From contig NZ_DASZBU010000005.1 of assembly GCF_035943815.1 (NCBI RefSeq), positions 1-64,000 on the forward strand: a stretch of 64,000 nucleotides of DNA, read 5' to 3'. Below are positions 26,416 through 34,438 of the stretch, piece by piece. Position 1 is the first letter of the stretch; every line of letters starts with the position of its first letter. Position numbers and translations under genes: made by a program. The DNA is from Frateuria_A sp035943815. Its GTDB lineage: Bacteria > Pseudomonadota > Gammaproteobacteria > Xanthomonadales > Rhodanobacteraceae. A model generated the notes under the pieces. The model worked only from the letters and a program-made list of their open reading frames with translations, was not told the origin of the DNA and ran no database searches.

Positions 26416-27161
26416 CAGCCCACGTCTCCGGCATGGGCAAGCGCCGCGGTGGGCGCGCGGCCGATCAGGCTCACGAAGGGCTGCTGGTAGGGCTGGCCGA
26501 ACTGGCCGATCTCGCGCACGTAGTTGTAGCGGGGGCCGGGGAAGCCGATCAGCTTCCAGCCGGCGAAGTCGCGGTTGCCGCCGTAGGCCGGGTCGGCCAG
26601 GTAGCCTTCCTGGGTGTTCTGCCAGAGCAGGTTGAAGAAGGTCTTCGACGGCAGGTCGCCAAGGTCCATCTTGCCGTCCTCCAACGCATGCAACACGGCG
26701 TCCTGCTGTCCGGCGCCGAGCTTGGCGAAGGGCTGCTGGTACTGCTTGCGGCAATATGCGTCGATGCCGGCGATGGCATGGCGGTATACCTGCGCGGGGG
26801 TGTAGCGCAGCTGGTAGCCCTGGCTGTCCACGCCGCTGGGCCAGGGGCCCTGCATGTACCAGCGCTCGGCGCGACCGTAGGGACCGGCCAGCTGCAGATC
26901 GATGAAGGTGGGTACGCCGGCCTGGTCGGCGCCGGGACCTAGCGCATCGGCAGGAATCAGCCGCGCCACGGCGGCACGTATGAAATCCATTTCCTCCGTG
27001 GCCAGGAAGGCGTTGGGCGAGGCGGCGTGCACGCCGCTTCCGCCGGGGCCGCCGCACGCGCAGAGCGTCATGCCTGCGGGAACCGCCACGCCCAAGAGTC
27101 TCAGGAATTCCCGGCGTGCCGGATCGTGCCCCACGTCTGCCTCCTCCCTTGCTTTGGACAT
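26415..27161 (-). CDS. Gluconate 2-dehydrogenase subunit 3 family protein
   Basis: The 248-residue small subunit of the GMC dehydrogenase. It has a twin-arginine signal (RREFLRLLG at 17-25, followed by a short hydrophobic core) and the family segments FIRAAVARLIPAD and FFNLLWQNTQEGYLADPAYGGN. In related enzymes it escorts the flavoprotein through the Tat pathway and is needed for maturation. The stop and the next ATG share one base (TGATG). It is the first gene of the leftward respiratory cluster. Confidence 0.9.
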   Translation of the reverse strand: MSKAREEADVGHDPARREFLRLLGVAVPAGMTLCACGGPGGSGVHAASPNAFLATEEMDFIRAAVARLIPADALGPGADQAGVPTFIDLQLAGPYGRAERWYMQGPWPSGVDSQGYQLRYTPAQVYRHAIAGIDAYCRKQYQQPFAKLGAGQQDAVLHALEDGKMDLGDLPSKTFFNLLWQNTQEGYLADPAYGGNRDFAGWKLIGFPGPRYNYVREIGQFGQPYQQPFVSLIGRAPTAALAHAGDVG

Positions 27162-27488
27162 AGGAGCCTAGGCAGGTCACAGTGAAGGAAGGGCGTCATC
27201 CCGGTGAAAGGAGGGTGGTAGCGCGTCGAAAACTCTTGCGTTCCACGCAGCCAATTGCGCTCTTGCCGCCGGGACCGCATCCCTTCGTCAACGCCCTTTC
27301 TCGGTTTCTTGCAAATGCACGCGGCCGGTGTGTTCGCGTGTAGTGCACGGGGACATCAACATTTGTAAACTGAAACCAGAAGATCGCATGCTTAACGCTT
27401 GACGCAGCAAGGCTTTAACCTGCACGCTTCCGTCACTTGTGTGTGGTCAGAATTCACGGTTCTGGCCGCGCGAGCGTGTGGAGGGGTC
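27162..27488. other. Divergent intergenic region, no gene seen
   Basis: This 327-base gap separates the leftward dehydrogenase-ACIII-oxidase cluster from the rightward response regulator. It is richer in A/T than its surroundings (for example around 27355-27420) and should hold both promoters. TTGACG at 27399 is a possible -35 but has no convincing -10 at the right distance, so no promoter is called. Confidence 0.5.
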
Positions 27489-27914
27489 ATGGCGAAGGAC
27501 AACCTTGTGTTGTTAGTGGAGGACGACTCGGACACGCGCGAAGTCATGGCGCTGCTGCTCGATGCGGCCGGCTACCAGGTGTTGTCCGCGCGCGACGCCA
27601 AGAGCGGCATCCAGTTGATGGACGAGCAGCCCCAGATCGATGTGATCGTCACCGACGTCAACATCGGCGGCGGCCAGGACGGCATCAGCATGACCGAGGA
27701 ACTGCGCCGGCGCGGATCGAACGCCGCCGTGGTGGTGATCTCGGGCGACCCGGAAGCGTCCAGCGACCGCCTGGGTCCCACCGCCACCTTCCTGCCCAAG
27801 CCGTACGACCGCAAGGCGCTGCTGGCCGCCATCGCCGATGCCCGTGCGAAGAACGCCCGCGCCTGCGCCGTCGCCGACGGCGGCCTGCCGCCGTATCCTG
27901 GTGCATCCCACTAG
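27489..27914 (+). CDS. Receiver-only response regulator
   Basis: A 141-residue CheY-like protein with no output domain. The acidic pocket (E11, D12, D13), phospho-acceptor Asp56 (VIVTDVNIGGG), the switch Ser in VVVISGDP and the Lys in FLPKPYD are present. The ATG at 27489 is preceded by GGAGGGG. It is followed after a hairpin by a hybrid histidine kinase, so it could be that kinase's partner or a phosphate sink. Confidence 0.9.
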   Translation: MAKDNLVLLVEDDSDTREVMALLLDAAGYQVLSARDAKSGIQLMDEQPQIDVIVTDVNIGGGQDGISMTEELRRRGSNAAVVVISGDPEASSDRLGPTATFLPKPYDRKALLAAIADARAKNARACAVADGGLPPYPGASH

Positions 27915-27953
27915 GCATTGAGGTAGGTTCGGTTGAGGTCGGCCAGGCGGAAC

Positions 27954-27975
27954 GCGGTCGCCCAGAGGCGACCGC
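27954..27975. terminator. Hairpin between response regulator and kinase
   Basis: A perfect 9-bp stem GCGGTCGCC / GGCGACCGC with loop CAGA, 40 bases after the regulator stop. No T-run follows, so it could attenuate read-through or stabilise the upstream mRNA rather than terminate. Confidence 0.45.
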
Positions 27976-28057
27976 AATCCCCCTCTCCGGGGACGAGACA
28001 CCGATGACATCGTCATGGACGGCCGTGGCGCGGTACCTGCTGTGCAAGGACGGTGGC

Positions 28058-30001
28058 ATGCAAACGAGCGGGACCAACCCCTACCAGTTGCTGGTCCAGT
28101 CCATCCTGGACTACGCCATCTTCATGGTCGATCCGCAGGGCCGCGTCCGCAGCTGGAACGCGGGCGCGGAGCAGATCCACGGCTACCGCCCGGCCGATAT
28201 CGTCGGTCGCCCGTTCGCCCTGCTGCACACCGAGCAGGAGCGCGCCGGTGGTCGCCCCGAGCTGATCCTGCATATGGCCGCCGCGCACGGACGCTTTCAG
28301 GAGGAGGCTGAGCGGCTGCGCCGCGACGGCAGCCGCTTCTGGGGACACATGGTCTGCGACGCGGTGCGCGACGAGCACGGACACCTGCTTGGCTTCGCAA
28401 TGGTCACCCGCGACATCACCGAGCGTCGCCATACCGAGCAGCGGCTGCGCGAGGTGGAAAGGCGCTTCCGCCTGTTCGTCGACGGCGTCACCGACTGCGC
28501 GATCTGCATGCTCGACCCCAACGGCATCGTCACCGACTGGAACGCCGGCGCCGAGCGCATCAAGGGCTATGCCGCCGCCGAGATCATCGGCCGCCCGCTG
28601 GCGCGCTTCTTCGTCAACCCGCAGGTGGCGCAGACGGCCATGACGGTGGCCGCCGAAAGCGGACGCTACGACATGGTCGACTGGCAGGTGCGCAAGGACG
28701 GCTCGCGCTTCATGGCCGAGATCGCCATCGACGCCATCCGCGACAGCGACGGCCAGCTGCTGGGCTTCGCCAAGATCACCCGCGACATCACCGAGCGGAT
28801 CGAGGCCGAGCGCCGCCTGGAGGACACCCGTGCGCAGCTGTTCCAGTCGCAGAAGATCGAGGCGCTGGGCCAGCTCACCGGCGGTATCGCGCACGATTTC
28901 AACAATCTGCTGCAGGGCATCATCGGCTCGCTCGAGGTGGTGCAGATGCGCCTGGCGAGCGGGCGCCAGGACGTGGATCGTTTCCTGGGTAATGCCATCG
29001 ACTCGGCCAAGCGCGCAGCCACGCTGACGCATCGCCTGCTCGCCTTCGCGCGGCGCCAGCCGCTGGCGCCCAAGAGCGTGAGCCTCAACGACCTGGTCAC
29101 GCAGATCGCCGAGTTGCTGCCGGCCACGCTGGGCGAACGGGTGGAGCTGAAGCTCGACCTGGCGCCCGCGTTGGTGCCGGTGTTGTGCGATCCGAACCTG
29201 CTGGAAAGCGCGTTGCTCAACCTGGCCATCAACGCGCGCGATGCGATGCCTGACGGTGGCCGCCTGACCATCCGTACCGGCTCGGTGCCGCCCGGCGAAG
29301 GGCCGCTGCGGCGTCCGCACAGCCTCAGCGATGCGCCCACCCTGCTGCTGCAGGTATCCGACACCGGCGTGGGCATGGCGCCCGAGGTGCGCGCGCGGGC
29401 GTTCGACCCTTTCTTCACCACCAAGCCCAAGGGCCGCGGCACCGGCCTGGGGCTGTCGATGATCCATGGCTTCGTCACCCAGTCGCGGGGCGCGATCGAG
29501 CTGGAGAGCGCACCGGGCCAGGGCACCACCGTATCGATCTACCTGCCCAGCGGCGAGCGGCGCAGCATGCGCTCCAATGACGCGCGCGAAACGGGCGCGC
29601 GCTGGGAGCCGGCCGCCGGTGAAACCGTCCTGCTGGTGGAAGACGAGGACGTGGTGCGCGAGCTGGTCGCCGGCAAGCTGCGCGAGCTGCACTACCGCGT
29701 GCTGGAAGCGCGCGACGGTCACAGCGGACTGGCGGCGATCGAGTCGGGCGAGCGCATCGATCTGATCGTTTCAGACATCGGCCTGCCCGGGCTGAGCGGT
29801 CTGCAGATGGTCGAGGTCGGGCGCCACCGCCGGCCCGGCCTCAAGGTGCTGTTCGTCACCGGCTATGCCGAGACGATGCCGGAGGACTGGACGCCCGATG
29901 CCGATACCGATCTGCTGACGAAGCCGTTCGAATTCGACATGCTGGTGCAGCGCATTCGCGCGTTGCTGCCCAGCCCGCTCGTCCGCGCTCAGAACCCCTG
30001 A
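28058..30001 (+). CDS. Hybrid PAS-PAS sensor histidine kinase with receiver
   Basis: A 647-residue cytoplasmic kinase with no membrane segments. Two PAS domains (about 10-122 and 133-247; both end in the TRDITER PAC motif) precede a HisKA domain with phospho-His279 (GGIAHDFNNLL), an HATPase_c domain (NLAINARDAMPDGG, DTGVGM, GTGLGLSM) and a C-terminal receiver (from about residue 525; LLVEDEDVV, phospho-Asp in VSDIGLPG). The ATG at 28058 has AAGGA seven bases upstream; an in-frame ATG at 28004 would add 18 residues. The stimulus is unknown. Confidence 0.9.
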   Translation: MQTSGTNPYQLLVQSILDYAIFMVDPQGRVRSWNAGAEQIHGYRPADIVGRPFALLHTEQERAGGRPELILHMAAAHGRFQEEAERLRRDGSRFWGHMVCDAVRDEHGHLLGFAMVTRDITERRHTEQRLREVERRFRLFVDGVTDCAICMLDPNGIVTDWNAGAERIKGYAAAEIIGRPLARFFVNPQVAQTAMTVAAESGRYDMVDWQVRKDGSRFMAEIAIDAIRDSDGQLLGFAKITRDITERIEAERRLEDTRAQLFQSQKIEALGQLTGGIAHDFNNLLQGIIGSLEVVQMRLASGRQDVDRFLGNAIDSAKRAATLTHRLLAFARRQPLAPKSVSLNDLVTQIAELLPATLGERVELKLDLAPALVPVLCDPNLLESALLNLAINARDAMPDGGRLTIRTGSVPPGEGPLRRPHSLSDAPTLLLQVSDTGVGMAPEVRARAFDPFFTTKPKGRGTGLGLSMIHGFVTQSRGAIELESAPGQGTTVSIYLPSGERRSMRSNDARETGARWEPAAGETVLLVEDEDVVRELVAGKLRELHYRVLEARDGHSGLAAIESGERIDLIVSDIGLPGLSGLQMVEVGRHRRPGLKVLFVTGYAETMPEDWTPDADTDLLTKPFEFDMLVQRIRALLPSPLVRAQNP

Positions 30002-30023
30002 AACCGCCGGCCGGCAGGGATCA

Positions 30024-30053
30024 GGCCCGGCCGTCACGCCGGACGGCCGGGCC
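30024..30053. terminator. GC-rich hairpin after the hybrid kinase gene
   Basis: GGCCCGGCCGT (30024-30034) pairs perfectly with ACGGCCGGGCC (30043-30053), an 11-bp stem with an 8-base loop, 22 bases after the kinase stop. No T-run follows. Likely the 3' end of the kinase transcript. Confidence 0.5.
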
Positions 30054-30085
30054 CGCCTGAACCGCGGCAGGCGTCCAGCACGGCC

Positions 30086-30102
30086 TTGGCACGTGGCTTG
30101 TA
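30086..30102 (+). promoter_or_regulatory. Imperfect sigma-54-like promoter
   Basis: TTGGCACGTGGCTTGTA matches the sigma-54 -24 box (TGGCACG) and has TTG at the right place for -12, but the -12 GC is GT. +1 would be near 30113, about 22 bases before the ATG of the Pro-rich protein gene and just before its GAGGA site. The mismatch at an almost invariant base keeps confidence low. Confidence 0.35.
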
Positions 30103-30134
30103 TGACCGGGAGTGCTCCTCCGCGAGGACTTCCC

Positions 30135-30404
30135 ATGCAAATGTTCCTGCCCTGCCCGCCGCCCGTCGCGATCCGCATGCCGCGCATCGGCCCCATCGGC
30201 GGCATGACGCCGTCCAAGCCGGTGGGCGATCCCGAGTCGCTGCCGCCGGACCCCACACCGCCGCAACCCTACGAGCCGGGCGACCCGGTGCGTGCGCCCA
30301 GGCCGCGCGAACCCGACCAGCCGGCGATCGATCCGCACGATCCGGGCATGCCCATGCCGCGCATCGACGATCCGGCCGCGCCCGCTTTGTGCTGGTTCAA
30401 CTGA
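30135..30404 (+). CDS. Short proline-rich protein, unknown function
   Basis: An 89-residue protein of about 25 percent proline with Asp/Pro/Arg patterns (DPTPPQPYEPGDPV, PRPREPDQPAIDPHDPG). It has no signal peptide, helix-forming core or recognised domain and is probably disordered. A GAGGA sequence eight bases before the ATG and the local third-position GC support translation. It opens the stress-gene segment, upstream of the BON protein. Function unknown. Confidence 0.55.
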   Translation: MQMFLPCPPPVAIRMPRIGPIGGMTPSKPVGDPESLPPDPTPPQPYEPGDPVRAPRPREPDQPAIDPHDPGMPMPRIDDPAAPALCWFN

Positions 30405-30460
30405 AGCAAAAAGTCGGCATACGGCTGCAAATTTTTCGCGCATATCCTTAAGGAGCTCCC

Positions 30461-31444
30461 ATGAGCCGACATGACCACGACGACCCGCAACGCGGCCCGC
30501 GCGTCCCCGACGAACGGCGCGACCCGTACGAGGCCCGGCGCCACGTGCGTACTTTCGGCGACGAGGACGAAATGGCCGCCGAACATCCATGGCGCGCCGC
30601 CCACCCACAGCAGGAGCGGGGCGGCACGCGCAGCCCGCGCTGGAGCGAGCAGCCCGCACGCTACGGCGGCGGCTACCGTGAGGACGAGTTGTGGAGCGGC
30701 CACCGCGGCGATGCACGCTATGGCCTGGACACCGACAACGAACGCGCCTACGGCCAGCGCCAGCACCAGGGTGGCCGCCACAGCCATGGCCAGTGGCAGC
30801 AGCCCCAGCGCGATTACGGCCGCGACATCCATGGCCAGGACAACAGCGGCTATGGCGCAGAACGTTCCTATGGCCAGGGCGGCTCGCAGGACGACGCGCG
30901 CGCCGACTACGCCCACGCCAGCTGGACGCAGGAACACGACTACCAGGGCCCGCGCTACGGTTCGGGCTCCCGCGCCGGACGCGATCCCAGCGGTGACCAG
31001 TACGCCCGCACCGACACCTATGGCGGCGCCGGCTTTCGCCAGGAAGGCAAGCGCTACTGGTTCGACGAAGGCGACCAGCGCGGCGCGTTCCGCGGCACTC
31101 GCCCGCGCGGCTACGAGCGCAGCGACGAACGGCTCCGCGAACTGGCGTGCGAACGCCTCACCGAGGCCGATTTGGATGCCAGCGACATCGAAGTGAAGGT
31201 GAGCCAGGGTACGGTCACGCTCGAAGGCAGCGTCCCCGCGCGCTGGATGAAGCACCAGGCGGAGGACATCGTCGACGACCTGGGCAGCGTCAAGGACATC
31301 CAGAACCACCTGCGCGTGAGCCAGCGCGACACCACGCGACCCGGCACGGCAAGTTCGGGTGGTTCGCCCGCGCCCGGCAGCACCGGCGCCGCCGGTGGCG
31401 GCCTCGCGCCAGGCAGCGACACCGGGGCCCGCAGCAGGCACTGA
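30461..31444 (+). CDS. BON-domain protein with long disordered N-terminus
   Basis: A 327-residue soluble protein. Residues 1-215 are low-complexity and rich in Gly, Tyr, Arg, Gln, His and Asp (for example DNERAYGQRQHQGGRHSHG), resembling phase-separating sequences. A BON domain follows at about 218-290 (ERSDERLRELACERLTEADL, VSQGTVTLEGSVPARWMKHQ). BON domains bind lipids or cell-envelope components and occur in osmotic-stress proteins such as OsmY. There is no signal peptide. A ribosome-binding AAGGAG lies seven bases before the ATG. Probably stress-related by context. Confidence 0.8.
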   Translation: MSRHDHDDPQRGPRVPDERRDPYEARRHVRTFGDEDEMAAEHPWRAAHPQQERGGTRSPRWSEQPARYGGGYREDELWSGHRGDARYGLDTDNERAYGQRQHQGGRHSHGQWQQPQRDYGRDIHGQDNSGYGAERSYGQGGSQDDARADYAHASWTQEHDYQGPRYGSGSRAGRDPSGDQYARTDTYGGAGFRQEGKRYWFDEGDQRGAFRGTRPRGYERSDERLRELACERLTEADLDASDIEVKVSQGTVTLEGSVPARWMKHQAEDIVDDLGSVKDIQNHLRVSQRDTTRPGTASSGGSPAPGSTGAAGGGLAPGSDTGARSRH

Positions 31445-31703
31445 CGCGCCGCGCCGCCTGCAAGGCACATCACGGCCGCACCGAACGCCTGCGCGCGCGG
31501 CGCACGCCAGCGAACGCGCCGCTCTCTCGAACAACTCTTCGACGCAGCTTGCACTTCGCTTGCGGCATCGTCGGTGTCGTCCACGCCGACATGCCAAGCG
31601 CTCCGCAGCCGCGGTTGCCGCCGTGGACGCATGGGTACGCCTCGGCGGCCTGCTTCTTTCAATGCGACAGCCTCCGGGTCATGCGACCCCTTCCGGTGAA
31701 ATT

Positions 31704-33044
31704 GTGCCGACGACCGCTTCCATCCTGCTCGTTGACGACGATCCCAAATTCCTAGACGTGGTAACCGCCTTCGCCGAACCGAAAGACTGCTCCGTCTGCG
31801 GCGCAGCCAGCCTGGCGCACGCTCTGAAGCTCACCACCGAGGCGCACTTCGACCTGGTGCTGCTTGATCTTTCGCTGCCCGACGGCAACGGCCTGGAATT
31901 GATCGCCAAGCTCGACCCGCAACAGACCGGCCAGGTGGTCGTGATCACCGGGCATCCCTCGGTGGAAACCGCCGTGCAGGCCTTGCAGCTGCCGGTGCTG
32001 GACTACCTCATCAAGCCGGTCGAAGGCGACCAGCTCAATCGCCTGCTCGACCAGGCGGTCGCCGCGGCCAAGCTGCGCGCCGCCACTGCGCAGGCGAGCG
32101 AGCGCTGCGGCGAATTGATCGGCGCCAGCGCGGTGATGCAGCGATTGTTCGAGAAGATCCGTCGCGTCGCGCCGCTGGACGTCACCGTGCTCATCCATGG
32201 TGAGAGCGGTACCGGCAAGGAACTGGCCGCGCGTGCATTGCATCAGTACAGCGAGCGCAGCGGCCGCTTCGTTGCGGTCAACTGCGGCGCGATTGCGCCA
32301 GACCTGCTGACCAGCCAGCTGTTCGGCCATGAGCGCGGCAGCTTCACCGGCGCGATCAAGGACCACGCCGGCTTCTTCGAGCAGGCGCAGGGCGGCACGC
32401 TGTTCCTGGACGAATGCACCGAGATGCCGCTGCAGTTGCAGACCCACCTGCTGCGCGTGCTGGAAGAGCGCGACGTGACCCGCGTGGGCGCCAGCGCCAG
32501 CAAGCCCGTGGACGTGCGCGTGATCGCCGCGACCAATCGCGACCCCTTGCAGGCGGTGCGTGATGGCCTGCTGCGTGCGGACTTGTACTACCGGCTGATG
32601 GATTTCCCCTTGGCGATGCCGCCGCTGCGCGAGCACCCCAGCGACATCCCGTTGCTGGCGCAGCGCTTCCTGGACCGCCTCAACGAGCGCTACGGCACCA
32701 GCCGCCGCTTCGCGCCCGACGCCATGCGCCGTCTATTGGTCCACGACTGGCCCGGCAACGCGCGCGAGCTCAAGCACGCGGTGCAGCGCGCCTGGGTGAT
32801 GTCCGGCGACGAGCTGGACATGCACATCGCCCAGCCGCCGCAGTATCCGTTGCACCAGGCGCACGACCACGGCAGCATGCCTTTCCGCGTGGGCATGACC
32901 ATCGACGAGATGGAAAAGCAGATGCTGCTGCGCACCCTTGCGCATTTCGACAACGACAAAACGCGGACGGCCGAGGCGCTGGGGGTCAGCCTCAAGACCA
33001 TCTACAACAAGCTGTCGCGCTACCAGCACGAAGACCGCGAATGA
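31704..33044 (+). CDS. NtrC-family sigma-54-dependent response regulator
   Basis: A 446-residue three-domain activator. The receiver (about 5-120) has the acidic pocket DDD (11-13) and phospho-Asp55 (LVLLDLSLPDG). The AAA+ domain (about 140-370) has Walker A GESGTGKE, the sigma-54 contact loop GSFTGA (GAFTGA variant) and Walker B GGTLFLDE. A Fis-type helix-turn-helix ends the protein (TRTAEALGVSLKTIYNKLSRY). GTG at 31704 is preferred (GGTGA five bases upstream, domain starts at once); ATG at 31662 is an alternative. Candidate sigma-54 promoters lie on both sides. Confidence 0.9.
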   Translation: MPTTASILLVDDDPKFLDVVTAFAEPKDCSVCGAASLAHALKLTTEAHFDLVLLDLSLPDGNGLELIAKLDPQQTGQVVVITGHPSVETAVQALQLPVLDYLIKPVEGDQLNRLLDQAVAAAKLRAATAQASERCGELIGASAVMQRLFEKIRRVAPLDVTVLIHGESGTGKELAARALHQYSERSGRFVAVNCGAIAPDLLTSQLFGHERGSFTGAIKDHAGFFEQAQGGTLFLDECTEMPLQLQTHLLRVLEERDVTRVGASASKPVDVRVIAATNRDPLQAVRDGLLRADLYYRLMDFPLAMPPLREHPSDIPLLAQRFLDRLNERYGTSRRFAPDAMRRLLVHDWPGNARELKHAVQRAWVMSGDELDMHIAQPPQYPLHQAHDHGSMPFRVGMTIDEMEKQMLLRTLAHFDNDKTRTAEALGVSLKTIYNKLSRYQHEDRE

Positions 33045-33760
33045 TGAACGCACGCCCGGCCAGCCCCTCCATTACCCCCATTCCCCTGCCGCTGCCGACC
33101 ACGCTGCAAGCGCTCGACGCATCCTCCGCGGAGCAGGCGATCACCCGCTTGTTGCAGCAGGTAAGCCTGCAATGGCACGCCGAGGTCTGCCTGCTGGTCG
33201 CGCCGCACCGACCCAGCGGACAGGGCCGCTACTGCTGGTCATTGCCGCCACCGCCGCCCTCGCGGCGCGAGGCGCGGGCGCTGGCTTCGCACCTGGCCGG
33301 GCAGTCGCTGCGCTCCTCGCTATGCGTGGAACGCAGCGATGCGCGCGAACGCGGCGGCAACGTCCGCCTGCGCGCGATCGCCTTGCCTTGTCGGCGCGCG
33401 CGCCGCCCAGCGGCGGCGCTCGGCCTGGCGCTGTACCGGCCGCGCACGCTCGACAGCGAGGATCGTGCCGCGCTTGCTCACGTCGGCGCGTGGCTGGCCG
33501 TACTGCTGCAGCGCGAGCGGCGCGAGGCCGACGCACAGGAGCAATGCGCCAACCCGGTCTCGGTCGTCGACGCGATCAACAACGCGCTCAACGTCATCCT
33601 GATGCGCACCGACCTGGCCGCGCTGATGCTCGAGCGCAAGGAGCACGCCGGCGTGCTCACCCTGCTCGATCAGATCGGCAATGGCTGCCTGCGCTGCGCC
33701 GAGCTCGCCCGCGGCCTGCTCGGCGAGCCGCGTCCGGTCCGCCGAAGCGATCTCCACTAG
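33041..33760 (+). CDS. GAF-like plus degenerate histidine-kinase-like protein
   Basis: A 239-residue protein whose ATG overlaps the stop of the NtrC-type gene (ATGA), so the two are co-translated. Residues about 25-160 resemble a GAF sensor. The end (SVVDAINNALNVILMRTDLA, 174-193) looks like the dimerisation helix of a histidine kinase, but the phospho-His position is Asp177, and no ATPase domain follows. It may be a ligand-sensing partner or inhibitor of the regulator rather than a kinase. No similar characterised protein is known to me. Confidence 0.7.
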   Translation: MMNARPASPSITPIPLPLPTTLQALDASSAEQAITRLLQQVSLQWHAEVCLLVAPHRPSGQGRYCWSLPPPPPSRREARALASHLAGQSLRSSLCVERSDARERGGNVRLRAIALPCRRARRPAAALGLALYRPRTLDSEDRAALAHVGAWLAVLLQRERREADAQEQCANPVSVVDAINNALNVILMRTDLAALMLERKEHAGVLTLLDQIGNGCLRCAELARGLLGEPRPVRRSDLH

Positions 33761-34063
33761 TCGATGCGAGCGGACTCGACGGGCATGTGCCGTCGAAACG
33801 TCTAGCCTTGCTGCACGCGGCCGTCACCGCGCCTAGCTGCGCGCCACGGCAACTTTTCCAAGCGGCTTTGTAGTTTTGCCGCGACCGCTTGCGAGCAGGC
33901 GCGACAGCATCTGGCCTGTCGGCGACGTTGCAGACCTAACGGCGGCGTTCGGCGCACTTTCGGGCTGGCATGGATGTTGCGACCACACGGCAGCCGCCGC
34001 GCAACGCGGTGCGCCGTCGGGTTCTACCCGACGTTCCCCCGAACGGAAGAAGAGAGCACCGAC
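33761..34063. other. Intergenic region with hairpin and promoter
   Basis: This 303-base gap holds no gene. TCGACGG (33776) pairs with CCGTCGA (33790) soon after the upstream stop. GGCAACTTTT at 33848, followed by TAGTTTT at 33871, loosely resembles an extracytoplasmic sigma factor promoter. A good sigma-54 site lies at 33966. Confidence 0.5.
33966..33982 (+). promoter_or_regulatory. Sigma-54 promoter upstream of KGG stress gene
   Basis: TGGCATGGATGTTGCGA has -24 GG and -12 GC exactly 10 bases apart and fits TGGCAC-N5-TTGC with one change (C to T). +1 would be near 33992, 70 bases before the KGG gene ATG. A sigma-54 activator gene ends 0.9 kb upstream. Confidence 0.6.
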
Positions 34064-34387
34064 ATGTCCAGCAAGAACCCAGGCAGCGGCACCAGCAAGC
34101 GCGGCTTCGCCAGCATGGACGAGGAGCGCCAGCGCGAGATCGCCAGCGAAGGCGGCCGTGCGGCGCACGCCAGCGGCCACGCCCACCAGTTCACGTCCGA
34201 GGAAGCACGTCGCGCCGGCCAGAAGGGCGGCGAAGCCGTGAGCTCCAACCGCGAGCACATGGCCGCGATCGGCCGCAAAGGTGGCGAAGCCAGCCACGGC
34301 CGCCGCAGCGGCGAGGAAAGCAACCGCGGCAACACTCAGCAGGCCAAGGCCGGCCGCGAGGGCTCCAAGAACGAGGAAGAAGATTGA
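34064..34387 (+). CDS. KGG-repeat stress-induced protein
   Basis: A 107-residue, highly hydrophilic protein with three GG-containing repeats (ASEGGRAAHASGHAH, GQKGGEAVSSNREHM, GRKGGEASHG) of the KGG/Con-10 family, which includes YciG and GsiB. These proteins accumulate in stress or stationary phase. No membrane segment or signal peptide. AGAAGAGAG lies upstream of the ATG. Followed closely by the DUF4142 gene; probably one transcription unit from the sigma-54 site. Confidence 0.9.
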   Translation: MSSKNPGSGTSKRGFASMDEERQREIASEGGRAAHASGHAHQFTSEEARRAGQKGGEAVSSNREHMAAIGRKGGEASHGRRSGEESNRGNTQQAKAGREGSKNEEED

Positions 34388-34438
34388 CCGCGCCGTGCAA
34401 AAACCCAGGGCGCGCAAACCAACCACGAGGAAACCGAC

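Noticed and set aside
27399..27404. TTGACG as -35 for the response-regulator gene
   Set aside because: No acceptable -10 hexamer 16-18 bases downstream.
30414..30431. Sigma-54-like CGGCATACGGCTGCAAATT before the BON gene
   Set aside because: GG and GC are 9 bases apart instead of the strict 10; judged a chance match.
33848..33877. Extracytoplasmic-sigma-like GGCAACTTTT...TAGTTTT
   Set aside because: Neither box matches a known consensus fully; mentioned in the intergenic entry only.
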